Below, in pieces: positions 17,658 through 27,608 of a stretch of 64,000 nucleotides of DNA (within the stretch, counting starts at the first letter, position 1; every line of letters starts with the position of its first letter). Source of the stretch: Nesterenkonia alkaliphila (GTDB lineage Bacteria; Actinomycetota; Actinomycetes; Actinomycetales; Micrococcaceae). The DNA lies in NCBI RefSeq assembly GCF_009758175.1, contig NZ_WRPM01000007.1:62001-126000 (forward strand). Reading direction: 5' to 3'. The notes under the pieces were generated by a model that saw only the letters and a list, made by a program, of their open reading frames with translations, made no database searches and was not told the origin of the DNA. The position numbers were made by a program, and so were the translations under genes.

Positions 17658-18443
17658 ATGAGGTACATGCTCACTGTGCTGCTCACCGGACTGCTGACCA
17701 CTATGGCGCTCATCGTTGCCATCGGCCCGCAGAGCGCTTTCCTGCTGCGCCAGGGACTTCGCCGTGACCGGGTGGTCCTGGCCGCTTCCTGCTGCCTGAT
17801 CGGCGATATCGTGCTGATCGCCGCTGGGGTGGCCGGAGTGGGGGCCATCCTGGACTACGCGCCCTGGCTGCTGGATGTGATCCGTTGGCTGGGCGTGGCC
17901 TACCTGACCTGGTTCGCCGTGAAGTCCTTCCGCTCCGCGGCCCGTCCGCAGAACACTGCGGTGCTCAGCGGGGCAAAAGACCATGAGGCCGCAGGGCCGC
18001 ATTTCCCCGGGGGCGGTGGCGAAGTGCTGCCTGAGCGGCGCACTGAAGAGACCGTCCATGTGGCCATGACCTCCCAGTTGCCCGTGGTGGATCCGCAGGA
18101 GCAGACCGCCGCGGTGAAGACCAAGCAGCAGGTCAAGGTCACCAATGTCTCCAAGATCTCCACAGTGGCGGGAACCGGACTGATGCTCTCTGTCCTCAAC
18201 CCCCACGCATGGGTGGACTCGCTGGTGGTGCTGGGCACTATGGCCAATGCCTTCGGCCCGGAGAAATGGTGGTTCGCCCTCGGAGCAGTGCTGGCCTCGG
18301 TCATCTGGCTCTCGGCCCTGGCCGGCGGCTCAGCGGTCTTGGCCAAGGTGCTCAATAAGCCGCGCACCTGGCAGATCATCGACATCGTGGTCGGTGTGAC
18401 CATGCTGATTGTTGCCGGAGTGCTCGCCTTCAGCGGGTTCTGA
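17658..18443 (+). CDS. lysE: LysE family basic amino acid exporter
   Basis: The 261-residue protein has the LysE motif IVAIGPQSAFLLRQGLRRDRV near residue 20 and six hydrophobic segments. The central hydrophilic loop (about residues 98-165) is long and charged; the C. glutamicum LysE also has an extended loop here, as recalled. LysE exports lysine and arginine by proton-coupled transport. The downstream stretch LNPHAWVDSLVVLGTMA matches the conserved second half. It starts at ATG 17658, with another ATG nine bases later as an alternative, and is driven from the promoter shared with lysG. Confidence 0.88.
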   Translation: MRYMLTVLLTGLLTTMALIVAIGPQSAFLLRQGLRRDRVVLAASCCLIGDIVLIAAGVAGVGAILDYAPWLLDVIRWLGVAYLTWFAVKSFRSAARPQNTAVLSGAKDHEAAGPHFPGGGGEVLPERRTEETVHVAMTSQLPVVDPQEQTAAVKTKQQVKVTNVSKISTVAGTGLMLSVLNPHAWVDSLVVLGTMANAFGPEKWWFALGAVLASVIWLSALAGGSAVLAKVLNKPRTWQIIDIVVGVTMLIVAGVLAFSGF

Positions 18444-18686
18444 GCCTGACTCCGTTTTCAGCCGGACCGGCGGGGGGAGCTAAGTCCTCCGGGGTTACTC
18501 GTACTCCTGCCGCCCGGGGATCCTACCCGGGTCGGCGGGGGAGCCAGGTCTTCCGGATCCACTGTGCGTAGTCCTTTGCGCATCGCATAGGGAAATAACG
18601 CGCTGCAGAGCGCAGAGCACTACGCGAAACTGCCGGGAGCTGGCAGGGGGCAGTATCAGGGTGCCGGGTGAGCCTCACCATCACCC
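18444..18686. other. Non-coding gap with repeats and possible RNA structure
   Basis: No convincing gene is seen. Bases 18468-18492 and 18533-18556 are imperfect direct copies (core CGGCGGGGG...TCCGG). CCCGGG occurs at 18513-18518 and 18526-18531 and can pair around a 7-base loop. GCGTAGT (18566-18572) and ACTACGC (18619-18625) are complementary across 46 bases. The whole could be the 3' end of lysE plus a structured transcript. Confidence 0.35.
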
Positions 18687-20276
18687 TCACCGCGCTTCGG
18701 AGTCGCGCAGCACAGCGGCAGCGGCGTTGAAGCCGGGCATCCCATGCGCGCCGCCGCCGGGCGGTGCGGCCGCAGAACACACGTAGATCCCCTCCGGGCC
18801 TACGGAGTAGGGTCTGCGCAGCTGTGCCGGCCCGGCGAAGATCTGGCTAGGGGTGGCCAGCCCACCGCTGAGGCTGCCTCCCACCAGATTGGGGTTCCAG
18901 GTCTCCAGCTCTGCGGTGCCCCAGACCTTTCGCTGAAGCACCGCCTCGCGGAACTGCGGGGCGAACCTGCTGATCTCCGCCTCGATGAGCTTGGCCGCCC
19001 GCGCCGTCCCGGAGGCATCAAGCCCGAAGGGAACATGGGCATAGGCCCAGCAGAGGGTCCGGTGGTCCGGGGTTCGGGTCTCATCGGCGGCGCTGGGCTG
19101 AGCCAGCAGCACATAGGGCCGCCCGGGCAGCACCCCCCGGTTTGCGGCCGCCTCACTGGCGGTGATCTGCTCGGCGCTGCCGCCCAGGTGCACGGTCCCG
19201 GCGCGGGCCAGTTCCGGCTGCTCCCAGGGGATGGGCCCGTCCACCAGGTAGTCGATCTTCACCACACCGGGGCCGTAGCTCCAACCCGCCATCCGGCTCC
19301 GTGCCCGCTCGGTGAGCCGCAGGCCCTCAAGCCGGAGGAGCTGCGCCGGGGTCAGATCCAGTACGACGACGTCAGCCACCTCATCACCAAAGCGACGCCG
19401 GTGCCCCCGGCTGCGGTGGTGGAGCCCGTCGATCCGGTAGCCGCGGCGTTTCAGGCTCTTCCGCACCCCTTGCCGCAGCCCGGGCAGTGGGACCTCCTTG
19501 AGGCCCGCCACGGTGAAGTCGGTGACGACCTGCCCCCCATGTGCCTCGAGCTCCGCCACCAGGGCGTTGACCAGTTGTTGGGTGCCGCCGCGGATCACGG
19601 GCCAGCCGCCGGCATGGCCGGCTGCCGCAAAGAGCACTCCGAAGGCAGAGGTCAGAGGATGGCTCAGCGGCCCCGTGGAATGTGCCGCCAGTCCGGCAAA
19701 CAGTGCGCGGGCCCGGGCAGTCCGGAAGCTGCGCATCAGGTTCCGGGCCGGCATCGATCCATGTGCACCGATCTGCAGCAACGATGCCGCGCGCCGCGCC
19801 GCCCCGCGCAGCGCATCTGCCGGCCGGTCGGCACTGCCGATGCCTTCCAGCAGGCCCCGGGGGCTGAGGAAAGTCTGCCGCACCGCATCCCAGTTGTGCA
19901 CCAGGGGGCCGATGACCCAGCGCCAGAGCTCGCCGTCGGGGCCCAACTCAGCTGCGGTCTGCTCCAGGCTGCGGTGCAGCAGGGCCGGGGCTGAGTCAGG
20001 GATGTTCTCCAGGGGGTGTCCGGCAGGGATCGGCGGCTGCGCGTACTCCAGGGAATCGGCGGGCAGCAGCGCCTCATAGGCGGGGGAGGCAAAGGGCAGC
20101 ACACTTGCCCCGAGGTCACTGATCAGCCCGGGTCCAAACACCTCAGCGGAGCGGGCCGCGCCGCCGGGGGCCTCGGCCGACTCATAGACGGTGACCTGCC
20201 AACCAGCGCGGGCCAGCCGGCAGGCAGCAGTCAGGCCGTTGGGCCCCGAGCCCACCACCGCCGCGTGCAATGCCAT
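18687..20276 (-). CDS. FAD-dependent oxidoreductase (phytoene desaturase-like)
   Basis: The 529-residue protein begins with AAVVGSGPNGLTAACRLARAG, an FAD-binding Rossmann motif, followed by VYESAEAPGGAARS, as in the CrtI/RetSat amine-oxidoreductase superfamily. The C terminus has GIYVCSAAAPPGGGAHGMPGF, the second FAD-contact motif of this group. The N-terminal ATG at 20276 puts the Rossmann motif at residue 8, as expected; an ATG at 20300 adds eight residues. Members desaturate or isomerise carotenoids or act on other lipids, but no carotenoid genes are nearby, so the substrate is unknown. Confidence 0.82.
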   Translation of the reverse strand: MALHAAVVGSGPNGLTAACRLARAGWQVTVYESAEAPGGAARSAEVFGPGLISDLGASVLPFASPAYEALLPADSLEYAQPPIPAGHPLENIPDSAPALLHRSLEQTAAELGPDGELWRWVIGPLVHNWDAVRQTFLSPRGLLEGIGSADRPADALRGAARRAASLLQIGAHGSMPARNLMRSFRTARARALFAGLAAHSTGPLSHPLTSAFGVLFAAAGHAGGWPVIRGGTQQLVNALVAELEAHGGQVVTDFTVAGLKEVPLPGLRQGVRKSLKRRGYRIDGLHHRSRGHRRRFGDEVADVVVLDLTPAQLLRLEGLRLTERARSRMAGWSYGPGVVKIDYLVDGPIPWEQPELARAGTVHLGGSAEQITASEAAANRGVLPGRPYVLLAQPSAADETRTPDHRTLCWAYAHVPFGLDASGTARAAKLIEAEISRFAPQFREAVLQRKVWGTAELETWNPNLVGGSLSGGLATPSQIFAGPAQLRRPYSVGPEGIYVCSAAAPPGGGAHGMPGFNAAAAVLRDSEAR

Positions 20277-20362
20277 GGCACCCAGTCTATGGGGGTGCAC
20301 CGTGGGGAGTTCCCTGTGCTGGGGTGACTGCGGCCCAGTGGCGGGCCTCTAAGCTGGGGGTC

Positions 20363-22018
20363 ATGACTGCTTTCCCGCCCGTCCCTGGCCCACCCTCCGC
20401 GCAGAACATTGAGCTGATCGAGGCACTGCGTGAGGACTTTATCGAGGCCGGGTTCACCAATGATGGGGTGGCCGAGCTGCTCGGTGCTGAGGCAGTAGCA
20501 GCCCTGGACCGGGAGCAGGTGGTACCCGGTCAGCTGCGGGTGCAGTCCGAACTCTCTCAGCAGATGCCCAGTGCCGAAGCCGACAGTACGGGAGGGCCTG
20601 CAGCGGAGGCGGAAACCCTCAGCCAGAGCCAGCGCTGTGCAGTGCTGACCGCGCTATGGCTGGTCGCGGTGCCGGTGACCTATCACCAGGTCCAGAAGGC
20701 TCTGCCGCGCACCGGGGTGGAAGGCCTGCGGCAGCTCGGCCTGGCAGTCCTGGGCCCGGAGGCCGTCTGGCCCGCCTGCGATCTGCGCCCCTACCTGGTG
20801 GAGACCAGGGCCGGCAGCAGGGACCTGTGGGTCACCAGCGACCTCTCCTCGCATCAGGTCACCGGTGCCCTGCCCAAGGATCATGTGCTCGGGGTGGGTC
20901 AGGCCAGCCTGACCTTGGCTGGAATCACCCACCGCCGGCCAGTGCAGACCGCACTGGACATCGGCACCGGCTGCGGGATTCAGCTGCTGCACCTGTTGGA
21001 CCACGCAGAACATGTCACCGGCACCGACCTCTCCCCGCGAGCCCTGGACTTCGCGCGGTTCAACCTGCTGCTCAACGCCCCCGCCCTGGAGTTGGATCCG
21101 CGGAACCTGGAAGACCGAGTGGAGCTGCTGGAAGGGTCCCTGCTGGAGCCGGTGGCCGGGCGAACCTTCGACCTGGTCGTCTCCAACCCGCCGTTCGTGA
21201 TCACCCCGCGGCAGGCCGGGGAGACCGAGTCCGACCGGTACACCTACCGCGACGGCGGCCGGGAAGGTGATGCGCTGATGCAGGAGCTGATCGCCGGGCT
21301 GCCCGCGGTGCTCAACCCCAGCGGCACCGCCCAGATGCTGGGCAACTGGGAATCTTCTGCTGATGAGGCCTGGGATGCCCGCCCGCGAAGCTGGGTATCC
21401 CAGGCCGGCCTGAGCGCCTGGTTCATTCAGCGCGATGAGCAGACCCCCGCCGAATACGCCGAGACCTGGCTGCGCGATGCATCCGAGGAACGCAGCATCC
21501 AGGACTACCGACGCCGCTATGGCCAGTACATCGCCGACTTCGCCTCCCGCGGGGTGCAGCAGATCGGCTTCGGCCTGATCTGGCTGCAGAAGCCTGCGGA
21601 GCAGCAGGAAGACACTACCCCCTGGCTGCGGTTCGAACAGCTCACCGGGGAGATCCAGCAGCCGCTGGGCCCGGTGATCGGGCAGACCGTACAGCGGGCG
21701 CTGGCAGCGCACACCGATGAGGCCGGCGTCCTCCAGAAGGCGCTGCACACACCGGAGACCATCACCGAGGAGCGCTATCAGCGCTTCGGCGCCGAGCACC
21801 CCGAGGTGATCATCGCCCGTCAGGGCACAGGCCTGCGCCGGTCCCGCCCGATCAGCTCGGCCGCAGCCGGCTTCCTTGCCGCGGCCGACGGTGAGTTCAC
21901 CGCCGCCCAGCTCATCACCGCCGTGTGCTCGCTCACTGAGACCGAGGAGGACACCCTCACCCAGGAGGTCCTGGACCTCTATATAGAGGGGTATGTGGAG
22001 GGGTATGTGGAGCAGTAG
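20363..22018 (+). CDS. Class I SAM-dependent methyltransferase (PrmC/RsmC-like core)
   Basis: The 551-residue protein has a central Rossmann methyltransferase: DIGTGCGIQLLHLL (SAM motif I) near residue 196 and DLVVSNPPFV (NPPF motif IV) near 272, the signature of N-methyltransferases acting on planar amide or base nitrogens. The flanking ~190-residue N-terminal and ~200-residue C-terminal regions resemble a distinct actinobacterial group rather than compact PrmC. The target may be rRNA, protein or DNA. TAAGCT at 20350-20355, 7 nt before the ATG, suggests leaderless transcription. Confidence 0.75.
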   Translation: MTAFPPVPGPPSAQNIELIEALREDFIEAGFTNDGVAELLGAEAVAALDREQVVPGQLRVQSELSQQMPSAEADSTGGPAAEAETLSQSQRCAVLTALWLVAVPVTYHQVQKALPRTGVEGLRQLGLAVLGPEAVWPACDLRPYLVETRAGSRDLWVTSDLSSHQVTGALPKDHVLGVGQASLTLAGITHRRPVQTALDIGTGCGIQLLHLLDHAEHVTGTDLSPRALDFARFNLLLNAPALELDPRNLEDRVELLEGSLLEPVAGRTFDLVVSNPPFVITPRQAGETESDRYTYRDGGREGDALMQELIAGLPAVLNPSGTAQMLGNWESSADEAWDARPRSWVSQAGLSAWFIQRDEQTPAEYAETWLRDASEERSIQDYRRRYGQYIADFASRGVQQIGFGLIWLQKPAEQQEDTTPWLRFEQLTGEIQQPLGPVIGQTVQRALAAHTDEAGVLQKALHTPETITEERYQRFGAEHPEVIIARQGTGLRRSRPISSAAAGFLAAADGEFTAAQLITAVCSLTETEEDTLTQEVLDLYIEGYVEGYVEQ

Positions 22019-22091
22019 GCCACGGAGGAGTGCGCGGAGCCGAGGTTCACCTGGCGTGTAGGTGGGAACGGTGTGCGGGTAAGCGCGAGCG

Positions 22092-22212
22092 GGGAACCGT
22101 GAGCTCAGGGAACTGTGCCCTCAGGGATCTGTGCCCTCAGGGAAGGGTGAGCTTCGGGAACCGTGAGCTCAGGCACCTATGCCCTCAGGCGACCCAAGGA
22201 ACTGTGCCCTCA
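22092..22212. repeat. Tandem array of 16-bp repeats upstream of topA
   Basis: Six complete 16-bp units run head to tail from 22092 to 22187, then a shortened unit (22188-22197) and a 15-bp unit (22198-22212). The unit is GGGAACYGTGMSCTCA; GTGAGCTCA and GTGCCCTCA variants are mixed. Sixteen is not a multiple of three and reading frames change along the array, so it is not coding. The rest of the 360-base gap (22019-22378) holds the topA promoter and no gene. Confidence 0.85.
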
Positions 22213-22336
22213 GGGACCCAGGCAGAGGCGTTGGCGACTGTGCGGGCCACCTCAGGGCATGGCGCTAGGGCTGCGCGGCGGCTCCCGCAGCCGCCGAAGG
22301 CGAGACGGGCGGCGTCGTGGGCTGTCGTGCCGCTGT

Positions 22337-22374
22337 TATAGTGAGCACCGCACCGCACTGTAGAGCCCAAGGAG
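22337..22374 (+). promoter_or_regulatory. topA -10 box and ribosome-binding site
   Basis: TATAGT at 22337-22342 is a good -10 box; no convincing -35 was seen 17 bases upstream. AAGGAG at 22369-22374 lies 4 nt before the GTG start and confirms it. Confidence 0.55.
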
Positions 22375-22378
22375 TTCC

Positions 22379-25114
22379 GTGTCAGGCAAGAAGTTGGTCA
22401 TTGTTGAGTCCCCGGCCAAGTCCCGTTCCATCGCCAAGTACCTGGGCGATGACTTCATCGTGGACGCCTCCGCGGGCCATATCCGTGACCTCCCGCAGCC
22501 CTCGGATCTGCCCGCGGACATGAAGAAGGGCCCCTTCGGCAAGTTCGCAGTGGACCCGGACAACGGGTTCGAGCCCTACTACGTGGTCTCCGAGTCCAAG
22601 AAGTCCAAGGTCCGTGAGCTGAAGAGGCAGCTCAAGGAAGCCGACGAGCTCTACCTGGCCACCGATGCCGATCGCGAGGGTGAGGCCATCGCCTGGCACC
22701 TCTATGAGGTGCTCAAGCCCAAGGTCCCCACCTACCGGCTCAGCTTCACTGAGATCACCAAAGAGGCCATCACCCGGGCCATGGAGAACCCCCGGGAGAT
22801 CGACAATGACCTGGTGGACGCCCAGGAGACCCGGCGCATCCTGGACCGGCTCTACGGCTACGAGATCTCCCCGGTGCTCTGGCGCAAGGTCGGCAAGGGG
22901 CTCTCGGCCGGCCGTGTGCAGTCGGTGGCCACCCGGATGGTGGTGGACCGCGAGCGTGAGCGGATGGCGTTCATTCCCGCCGGCTACTGGGATCTGACCG
23001 GCAGCTTCGCCACCGAATCCCAGGAGACCTTCACCGCTAAGCTGCATTCGGTCGACGGGCAGCGGATTGCTGCCGGCTCCGACTTCACGGACAAAGGTGA
23101 GCTGAAAGAGTCCCGCCGCGGCGTCGTCGTTCTCGATAAGGAGGATGCAGAGTCGCTGGCTGAAGGGCTCACCGGTGCCGCCTTCAGTGTGGACTCAGTG
23201 GAGGACAAGCCGTACTCGCGCCGCCCGCAGCCGCCGTTCATCACCTCCACCCTGCAGCAGGATGCGGCCCGCCGGCTGCGCTTCTCCTCCCGCACCACGA
23301 TGCAGGTGGCGCAGCGGCTGTATGAGAACGGCTACATCACCTATATGCGTACCGACTCCACCACGCTCTCCAGCCAGGCGCTCAACGCCGCGCGCAAACA
23401 GGCCAGTGAGCTCTACGGGGCCGAGTCGGTGCCCGAGAAGCCCCGGTTCTACGCCCGGCGCAATGAGACCGCCCAGGAAGCCCATGAGGCGATCCGCCCG
23501 GCCGGGGACTCCTTCCGCACCCCGCGCCAGGTCAAGAACGAACTCACCGCTGACGAGTTCAAGCTCTACGAGCTGATCTGGAAGCGCACGGTGGCCTCCC
23601 AGATGGCCGATGCCAAGGGCTTCACCGCCAGTGTGCGGCTGACCGGGCAGGCATCCGACGGGCGGAAGGCCACCTTTGGGGCCTCCGGCACGGTGATCAC
23701 CTTCCCCGGGTTCCTGGCCGCCTATGAGGAGATCAGAGACAACGACGACGCCGGCTCCAGTGACAAACCGGAGAAGGCCTCGGATAAGCGGCTGCCCAAG
23801 CTGGCTGAGGGCGACGCGCTGACCGGTGAGGACATCGAGGCCAAGGGCCACGAGACCTCCCCACCGGCCCGCTACACCGAGGCCACCATCGTGGCCGAAC
23901 TGGAGAAGCGGGAGATCGGCCGGCCCTCCACCTATGCGCCCACCATCTCAGTGATCATGGACCGCGGTTATGTCACCAAGCGCGGCTCCGCCCTGGTGCC
24001 ATCCTGGACGGCATTCAGTGTGATCAGTCTGCTGGAGGAACATTTCGGCCGCTACGTGGACTATGACTTCACCGCCCGGCTGGAGGATGATCTGGACCAG
24101 ATCGCCCGCGGTGAGATCGAGCGTGAGGCCTGGCTGCAGGGCTTCTACCTGGGCGCCTCCAGCGCCGAGGAGGGCCTGAAGAACGTGGTGGAGAACCTCG
24201 GGGAGATCGATGCCCGGGCCGTGAACACCATTGAGGTGACCGAGGGCGTGGAGGTCCGGGTAGGCCGCTACGGTCCCTACCTGGAGCGCCCCAACCCCGA
24301 TGGCGAGGCCGATGAGAACGGTGAGATCAAACTCGACCGGGCCAATATCCCTGCCGAGCTGGCCCCCGACGAGCTGACCAAGGCTAAGGCCGAGGAGCTT
24401 TTCGAACAGGCTTCCCTCTCCGGGCGGGTGCTGGGCACTGACCCGGAGACCGGCCGGGAGATCGTGGCGAAGGACGGCCGCTACGGCCCCTACGTCGCCG
24501 AGGTGATTCCGGAGCCCACAGAGGAGGAGATCCAGGCCCATCTGGACGCTCAGCCCACCGAGTACTACAAGAACGGCAAGCCCAAGCCCAAGAAGAAGCC
24601 GCCCAAGCCCAAGCCGCGCACCGGCAGCCTCTTCAAGTCGATGTCCCTGGAGACGGTGACTCTCGAGGATGCCCTCAAGCTGCTCTCGCTGCCCCGCACC
24701 GTGGGCACTGGTGAGGACGGCGAGGAGATCCTGGCGCTCAACGGGCGGTTCGGGCCCTATCTGAAGAAGGGCACTGACACTCGTCCGCTGCAGGATGAGG
24801 AGCAGCTGTTCAGCATCACCGAGGAGGAGGCGCGGAAGATCTACGCCCAGCCCAAGCAGCGCGGACGGGGGGCGGCCAAGCCGCCGCTTGCGGAGTTCGG
24901 CACCGACCCGATCACCGAGAAGCCGGTAGTGGTCAAGGAGGGCAGGTTCGGCCCATACATCACCGACGGGCAGACCAATGTCACCGTGCCCCGTTCGGTG
25001 ACCCTGGAGCAGCTGACCAAGGAACAGGCCTTCTCCCTGCTGGCGGAGAAGCGTGCCAAGGGGCCCGCTCCCAAGAAGTCCGGCGGGCGGCGCAAGACCG
25101 CGTCGAAGGCATAG
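22379..25114 (+). CDS. topA: DNA topoisomerase I (type IA)
   Basis: The 911-residue enzyme relaxes negative supercoils. The Toprim domain opens with [19 protein letters not shown] and contains [13 protein letters not shown] near residue 98. The catalytic tyrosine is Tyr322 in YMRTDST, and PSTYAPTI near 515 is also conserved. The C terminus lacks cysteine zinc fingers and instead has several repeated Lys-rich modules ([32 protein letters not shown]) ending in a basic tail, as in actinobacterial TopA. The GTG start has AAGGAG upstream. It sits behind a 16-bp tandem repeat array. Confidence 0.96.
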   Translation: MSGKKLVIVESPAKSRSIAKYLGDDFIVDASAGHIRDLPQPSDLPADMKKGPFGKFAVDPDNGFEPYYVVSESKKSKVRELKRQLKEADELYLATDADREGEAIAWHLYEVLKPKVPTYRLSFTEITKEAITRAMENPREIDNDLVDAQETRRILDRLYGYEISPVLWRKVGKGLSAGRVQSVATRMVVDRERERMAFIPAGYWDLTGSFATESQETFTAKLHSVDGQRIAAGSDFTDKGELKESRRGVVVLDKEDAESLAEGLTGAAFSVDSVEDKPYSRRPQPPFITSTLQQDAARRLRFSSRTTMQVAQRLYENGYITYMRTDSTTLSSQALNAARKQASELYGAESVPEKPRFYARRNETAQEAHEAIRPAGDSFRTPRQVKNELTADEFKLYELIWKRTVASQMADAKGFTASVRLTGQASDGRKATFGASGTVITFPGFLAAYEEIRDNDDAGSSDKPEKASDKRLPKLAEGDALTGEDIEAKGHETSPPARYTEATIVAELEKREIGRPSTYAPTISVIMDRGYVTKRGSALVPSWTAFSVISLLEEHFGRYVDYDFTARLEDDLDQIARGEIEREAWLQGFYLGASSAEEGLKNVVENLGEIDARAVNTIEVTEGVEVRVGRYGPYLERPNPDGEADENGEIKLDRANIPAELAPDELTKAKAEELFEQASLSGRVLGTDPETGREIVAKDGRYGPYVAEVIPEPTEEEIQAHLDAQPTEYYKNGKPKPKKKPPKPKPRTGSLFKSMSLETVTLEDALKLLSLPRTVGTGEDGEEILALNGRFGPYLKKGTDTRPLQDEEQLFSITEEEARKIYAQPKQRGRGAAKPPLAEFGTDPITEKPVVVKEGRFGPYITDGQTNVTVPRSVTLEQLTKEQAFSLLAEKRAKGPAPKKSGGRRKTASKA

Positions 25115-25132
25115 CCGGACAGGGGGAGTCCC

Positions 25133-26194
25133 ATGCGCCTAGGCGTTCTGGACATCGGTTCCAACACAGTGCACCTACTGCTGGTGGATGCCCACATCGG
25201 GGCCAAGCCGGAAGCCTTCGCCTCTCATAAGCGCCCGCTGTCCTTGGTGAAGTACCTGGACTCCGAGGGCGCGATCACCGAGGCCGGCCAGGATGAGCTG
25301 ATCGGGTTCATCTCCGAGGCGGTACGGTTCGCCGCCCGGCACCGGGCCGAGGACATGCTCAGCTTCTGCACCTCCGCAGTCCGTGACGCCGCCAACGGGG
25401 CCGAGGTCATCGCCCGGGTCCAGTCCGAGACCCAGGTGGAGCTCACCGAGCTCAGCGGGGCCCAGGAGTCAGCCATGACATTCTTCGCGGTGCGCCGCTG
25501 GCGGGGCTGGTCCGCCGGGCACATCCTGAACTTCGACATCGGCGGCGGCTCTCTGGAGCTTGCCTACGGCCAGGACGAGCTGCCCTCCACCGCGCTCTCG
25601 GTGCCGCTGGGTGCCGGTCGCCTGACCCGGGACTTCCTGCCCAGCACATTGGATGAGGACACAGCTCCGGCCAAGACCGAGATCAAGGAGCTGAAGTCCT
25701 ATGTGCGCGAGGAGATCGAGGCAGCTCGGCGGGAGTTCCCGCAGCTGAAGGAGCAGCTGGAGGTCACCGCCACCTCCAAGACCTTCCGGTCCCTGGCCCG
25801 GCTGACCGGTTCGGCGCCCTCGGCGGAGGGCCCCTATGTGAAGCGCACGCTGAGCCTGAAGGACCTCAAACCCCTGGTCAAACAGCTGGGCGAGATCTCA
25901 CCCAACGAGCGGGCCAAGCTGCCCGGAGTCTCCGAGATGCGCGCTGCGCAGGTGTTCGCCGGTGCCCTGGTGGCAGAGACAGCCATGAAGACCTTCGGGA
26001 TCGAGGAGCTGACCATCTGCCCCTGGGCGCTGCGGGAGGGCCTGATCCTGCGCAGACTGGACACCCTCTCCCGGGAGGGGTCAGTGGAGATCGCCCACGC
26101 CCCTGCGGTGGGGCAGGTAGACCTGGCCCGCGAGCTGCGCCGGCCCACCCATAAGGATGTGAAGGCCATCCACGTGGAGCATGCCCGTGCCTGA
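25133..26194 (+). CDS. Ppx/GppA family phosphatase
   Basis: The 353-residue protein has the actin-like ATPase fold of exopolyphosphatases: DIGSNTVHLLLVD at the N terminus, TSAVRDAANG near residue 83, and FDIGGGSLELAYG near 139. The enzymes remove phosphate from polyphosphate or pppGpp in stress control. GGGGGAG precedes the ATG. It starts 18 bases after topA and overlaps the next gene by 14 bases, suggesting a topA-ppx-isomerase transcript. Ppx and GppA activity cannot be told apart here. Confidence 0.88.
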   Translation: MRLGVLDIGSNTVHLLLVDAHIGAKPEAFASHKRPLSLVKYLDSEGAITEAGQDELIGFISEAVRFAARHRAEDMLSFCTSAVRDAANGAEVIARVQSETQVELTELSGAQESAMTFFAVRRWRGWSAGHILNFDIGGGSLELAYGQDELPSTALSVPLGAGRLTRDFLPSTLDEDTAPAKTEIKELKSYVREEIEAARREFPQLKEQLEVTATSKTFRSLARLTGSAPSAEGPYVKRTLSLKDLKPLVKQLGEISPNERAKLPGVSEMRAAQVFAGALVAETAMKTFGIEELTICPWALREGLILRRLDTLSREGSVEIAHAPAVGQVDLARELRRPTHKDVKAIHVEHARA

Positions 26195-27008
26195 GCATCA
26201 CCTCCCGCGAATCCCGGTGGCGCTGAGTTCGTCATCGGTCTATCCCCTGGGCGTGGCGGAGACCTTCTCCACGGCTGAGGACCTCGGCTATGACGGGGTG
26301 GAAATCATGGTCACCCACCGTGCTGAGACTCAGCAGGCCAGTGTGCTCAACGAGCATTCCTGGCGGTTCGGCCTGCCGGTGCTCTCCATCCACGCACCCA
26401 CCCTGCTGTTGACCCAGCAGGTTTGGGGCTCCGCGGAGGACAAGCTCTGGAAGTCAGCCGAGCTGGCACGGGGAGTGGAGTGCGGCGTCGTCGTAGCCCA
26501 TCCGCCCTTCCGCTGGCAGGGCAACTATGCCGTACGGTTCCCCGAACTGGTGGATGAGATCGAGGAGCGCACCGGCGTGGTGATCGCGGTGGAGAATATG
26601 TACCCCTGGCGGGCCGGCGGGCGTGAGGCCAAGATGTACTTACCGCACTGGAACCCGGTGCCCTTCGGCTACCGCCATGTGACCTGGGACTTCTCCCATG
26701 CTGCCACCGCGGAGGACGATTCCTACGAGAACATGAAAGCCCTGGGCTCCCGGCTGCGGCATGTGCACCTGACCGACGGTTGGTCCAACGGGTTCAAGGA
26801 TGACCACCTGGTACCGGGCCACGGCAACCAGCGGGTTCAGGAGGCCATGCAGCTGATCGCCGACCCGGAGTTCGGTGACGGCGGTTTCCAGGGTGCGGTG
26901 GCTGTGGAGGTATCCACCCGTGCCGCCCGCAATAAGGTCGGCGAGCGGGAGCGGATGCTCGCGGAGTCCCTGGCCTTCGCCCGCGAGCACCTGGGCCAGC
27001 AGGGCTGA
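26181..27008 (+). CDS. Sugar phosphate isomerase/epimerase (xylose isomerase-like TIM barrel)
   Basis: The 275-residue protein fits the AP-endonuclease-2/xylose-isomerase-like TIM barrel. GYDGVEIMV is near residue 35, the metal ligand glutamate is in AVENMYPW near 136, and RLRHVHLTDG near 195 and AVEVSTRA near 245 supply the remaining ligands. The substrate is not known. It starts inside the last codons of the Ppx gene and is likely co-expressed with it, as in other actinobacteria. Confidence 0.78.
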   Translation: MPVPEHHLPRIPVALSSSSVYPLGVAETFSTAEDLGYDGVEIMVTHRAETQQASVLNEHSWRFGLPVLSIHAPTLLLTQQVWGSAEDKLWKSAELARGVECGVVVAHPPFRWQGNYAVRFPELVDEIEERTGVVIAVENMYPWRAGGREAKMYLPHWNPVPFGYRHVTWDFSHAATAEDDSYENMKALGSRLRHVHLTDGWSNGFKDDHLVPGHGNQRVQEAMQLIADPEFGDGGFQGAVAVEVSTRAARNKVGERERMLAESLAFAREHLGQQG

Positions 27009-27023
27009 GGATATTCTGGACCT

Positions 27024-27608
27024 ATGGGTCACAAGCAGCAGATCGCCGAGGCGCGAGAGCGGATGGCCAGCCGATTCTGGACCTGGGCGGAGTTCCGGGC
27101 ACTGCCGAAGGTGCTGCAGCCCCAGGAGGCCGTCCTGGAGATCGCCTCGGCCTCCTTCAATGGCGGGCAGGGGATCGCGGTGCTGACCACGCATCGGGTC
27201 TTCGGCCTGCGTGCGGGGATGGGTGGCCGGGAGTTCCAGGAACGGCCCGCGGAGACGATCACCGCTGTTCACAGTAAGCGTGGCTGGATCAACAACACCT
27301 TGACCATTGAAAGCCTGACCGGTTCCCTGAAGTTCAGCGCAATGGAGGCCGAGGACGCCGCGCGGATGGAGGCCCGGATTCGGGCGGCTCTGGCCTGGCC
27401 GGGTGATGACGCCGAATACGGCCAATACGGCCACGGGTCCCCGCTGCCTTACGCCGATGCCCCCGCGCCTTACGGCGGGATGTCACGTGCAGAGCCGCAC
27501 CCCGATGCCGCCCAGCGGCTCAGAGCCCTGCGGGAGCTCTATGACCAGGGCATGCTGATGGAGTCCGAGTACCAGGCCAAGCGTGCCGAGATCATTGCTC
27601 AGCTCTGA
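27024..27608 (+). CDS. PH-like and SHOCT domain protein
   Basis: The 194-residue protein has an N-terminal bacterial PH-like domain (about residues 25-115; GIAVLTTHRVFGLRAGMGG is the central strand pair) and a C-terminal SHOCT helix hairpin (AQRLRALRELYDQGMLMESEYQAKRAEII). A linker rich in Y, G, P and A connects them. Such proteins are thought to sit at membranes or in oligomers, with no known biochemical role. TATTCT at 27012-27017 ends 6 nt before the ATG, so the gene is probably transcribed leaderless from its own promoter. Confidence 0.75.
   Translation: MGHKQQIAEARERMASRFWTWAEFRALPKVLQPQEAVLEIASASFNGGQGIAVLTTHRVFGLRAGMGGREFQERPAETITAVHSKRGWINNTLTIESLTGSLKFSAMEAEDAARMEARIRAALAWPGDDAEYGQYGHGSPLPYADAPAPYGGMSRAEPHPDAAQRLRALRELYDQGMLMESEYQAKRAEIIAQL

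Noticed and set aside
22092-22212. A CRISPR array
   Set aside because: Units are contiguous 16-mers with no unique spacers and no cas genes are present.
22030-22341. A 103-codon frame over the tandem repeats
   Set aside because: The 16-bp unit shifts frame each copy and the product is low-complexity; the array is better read as non-coding DNA.
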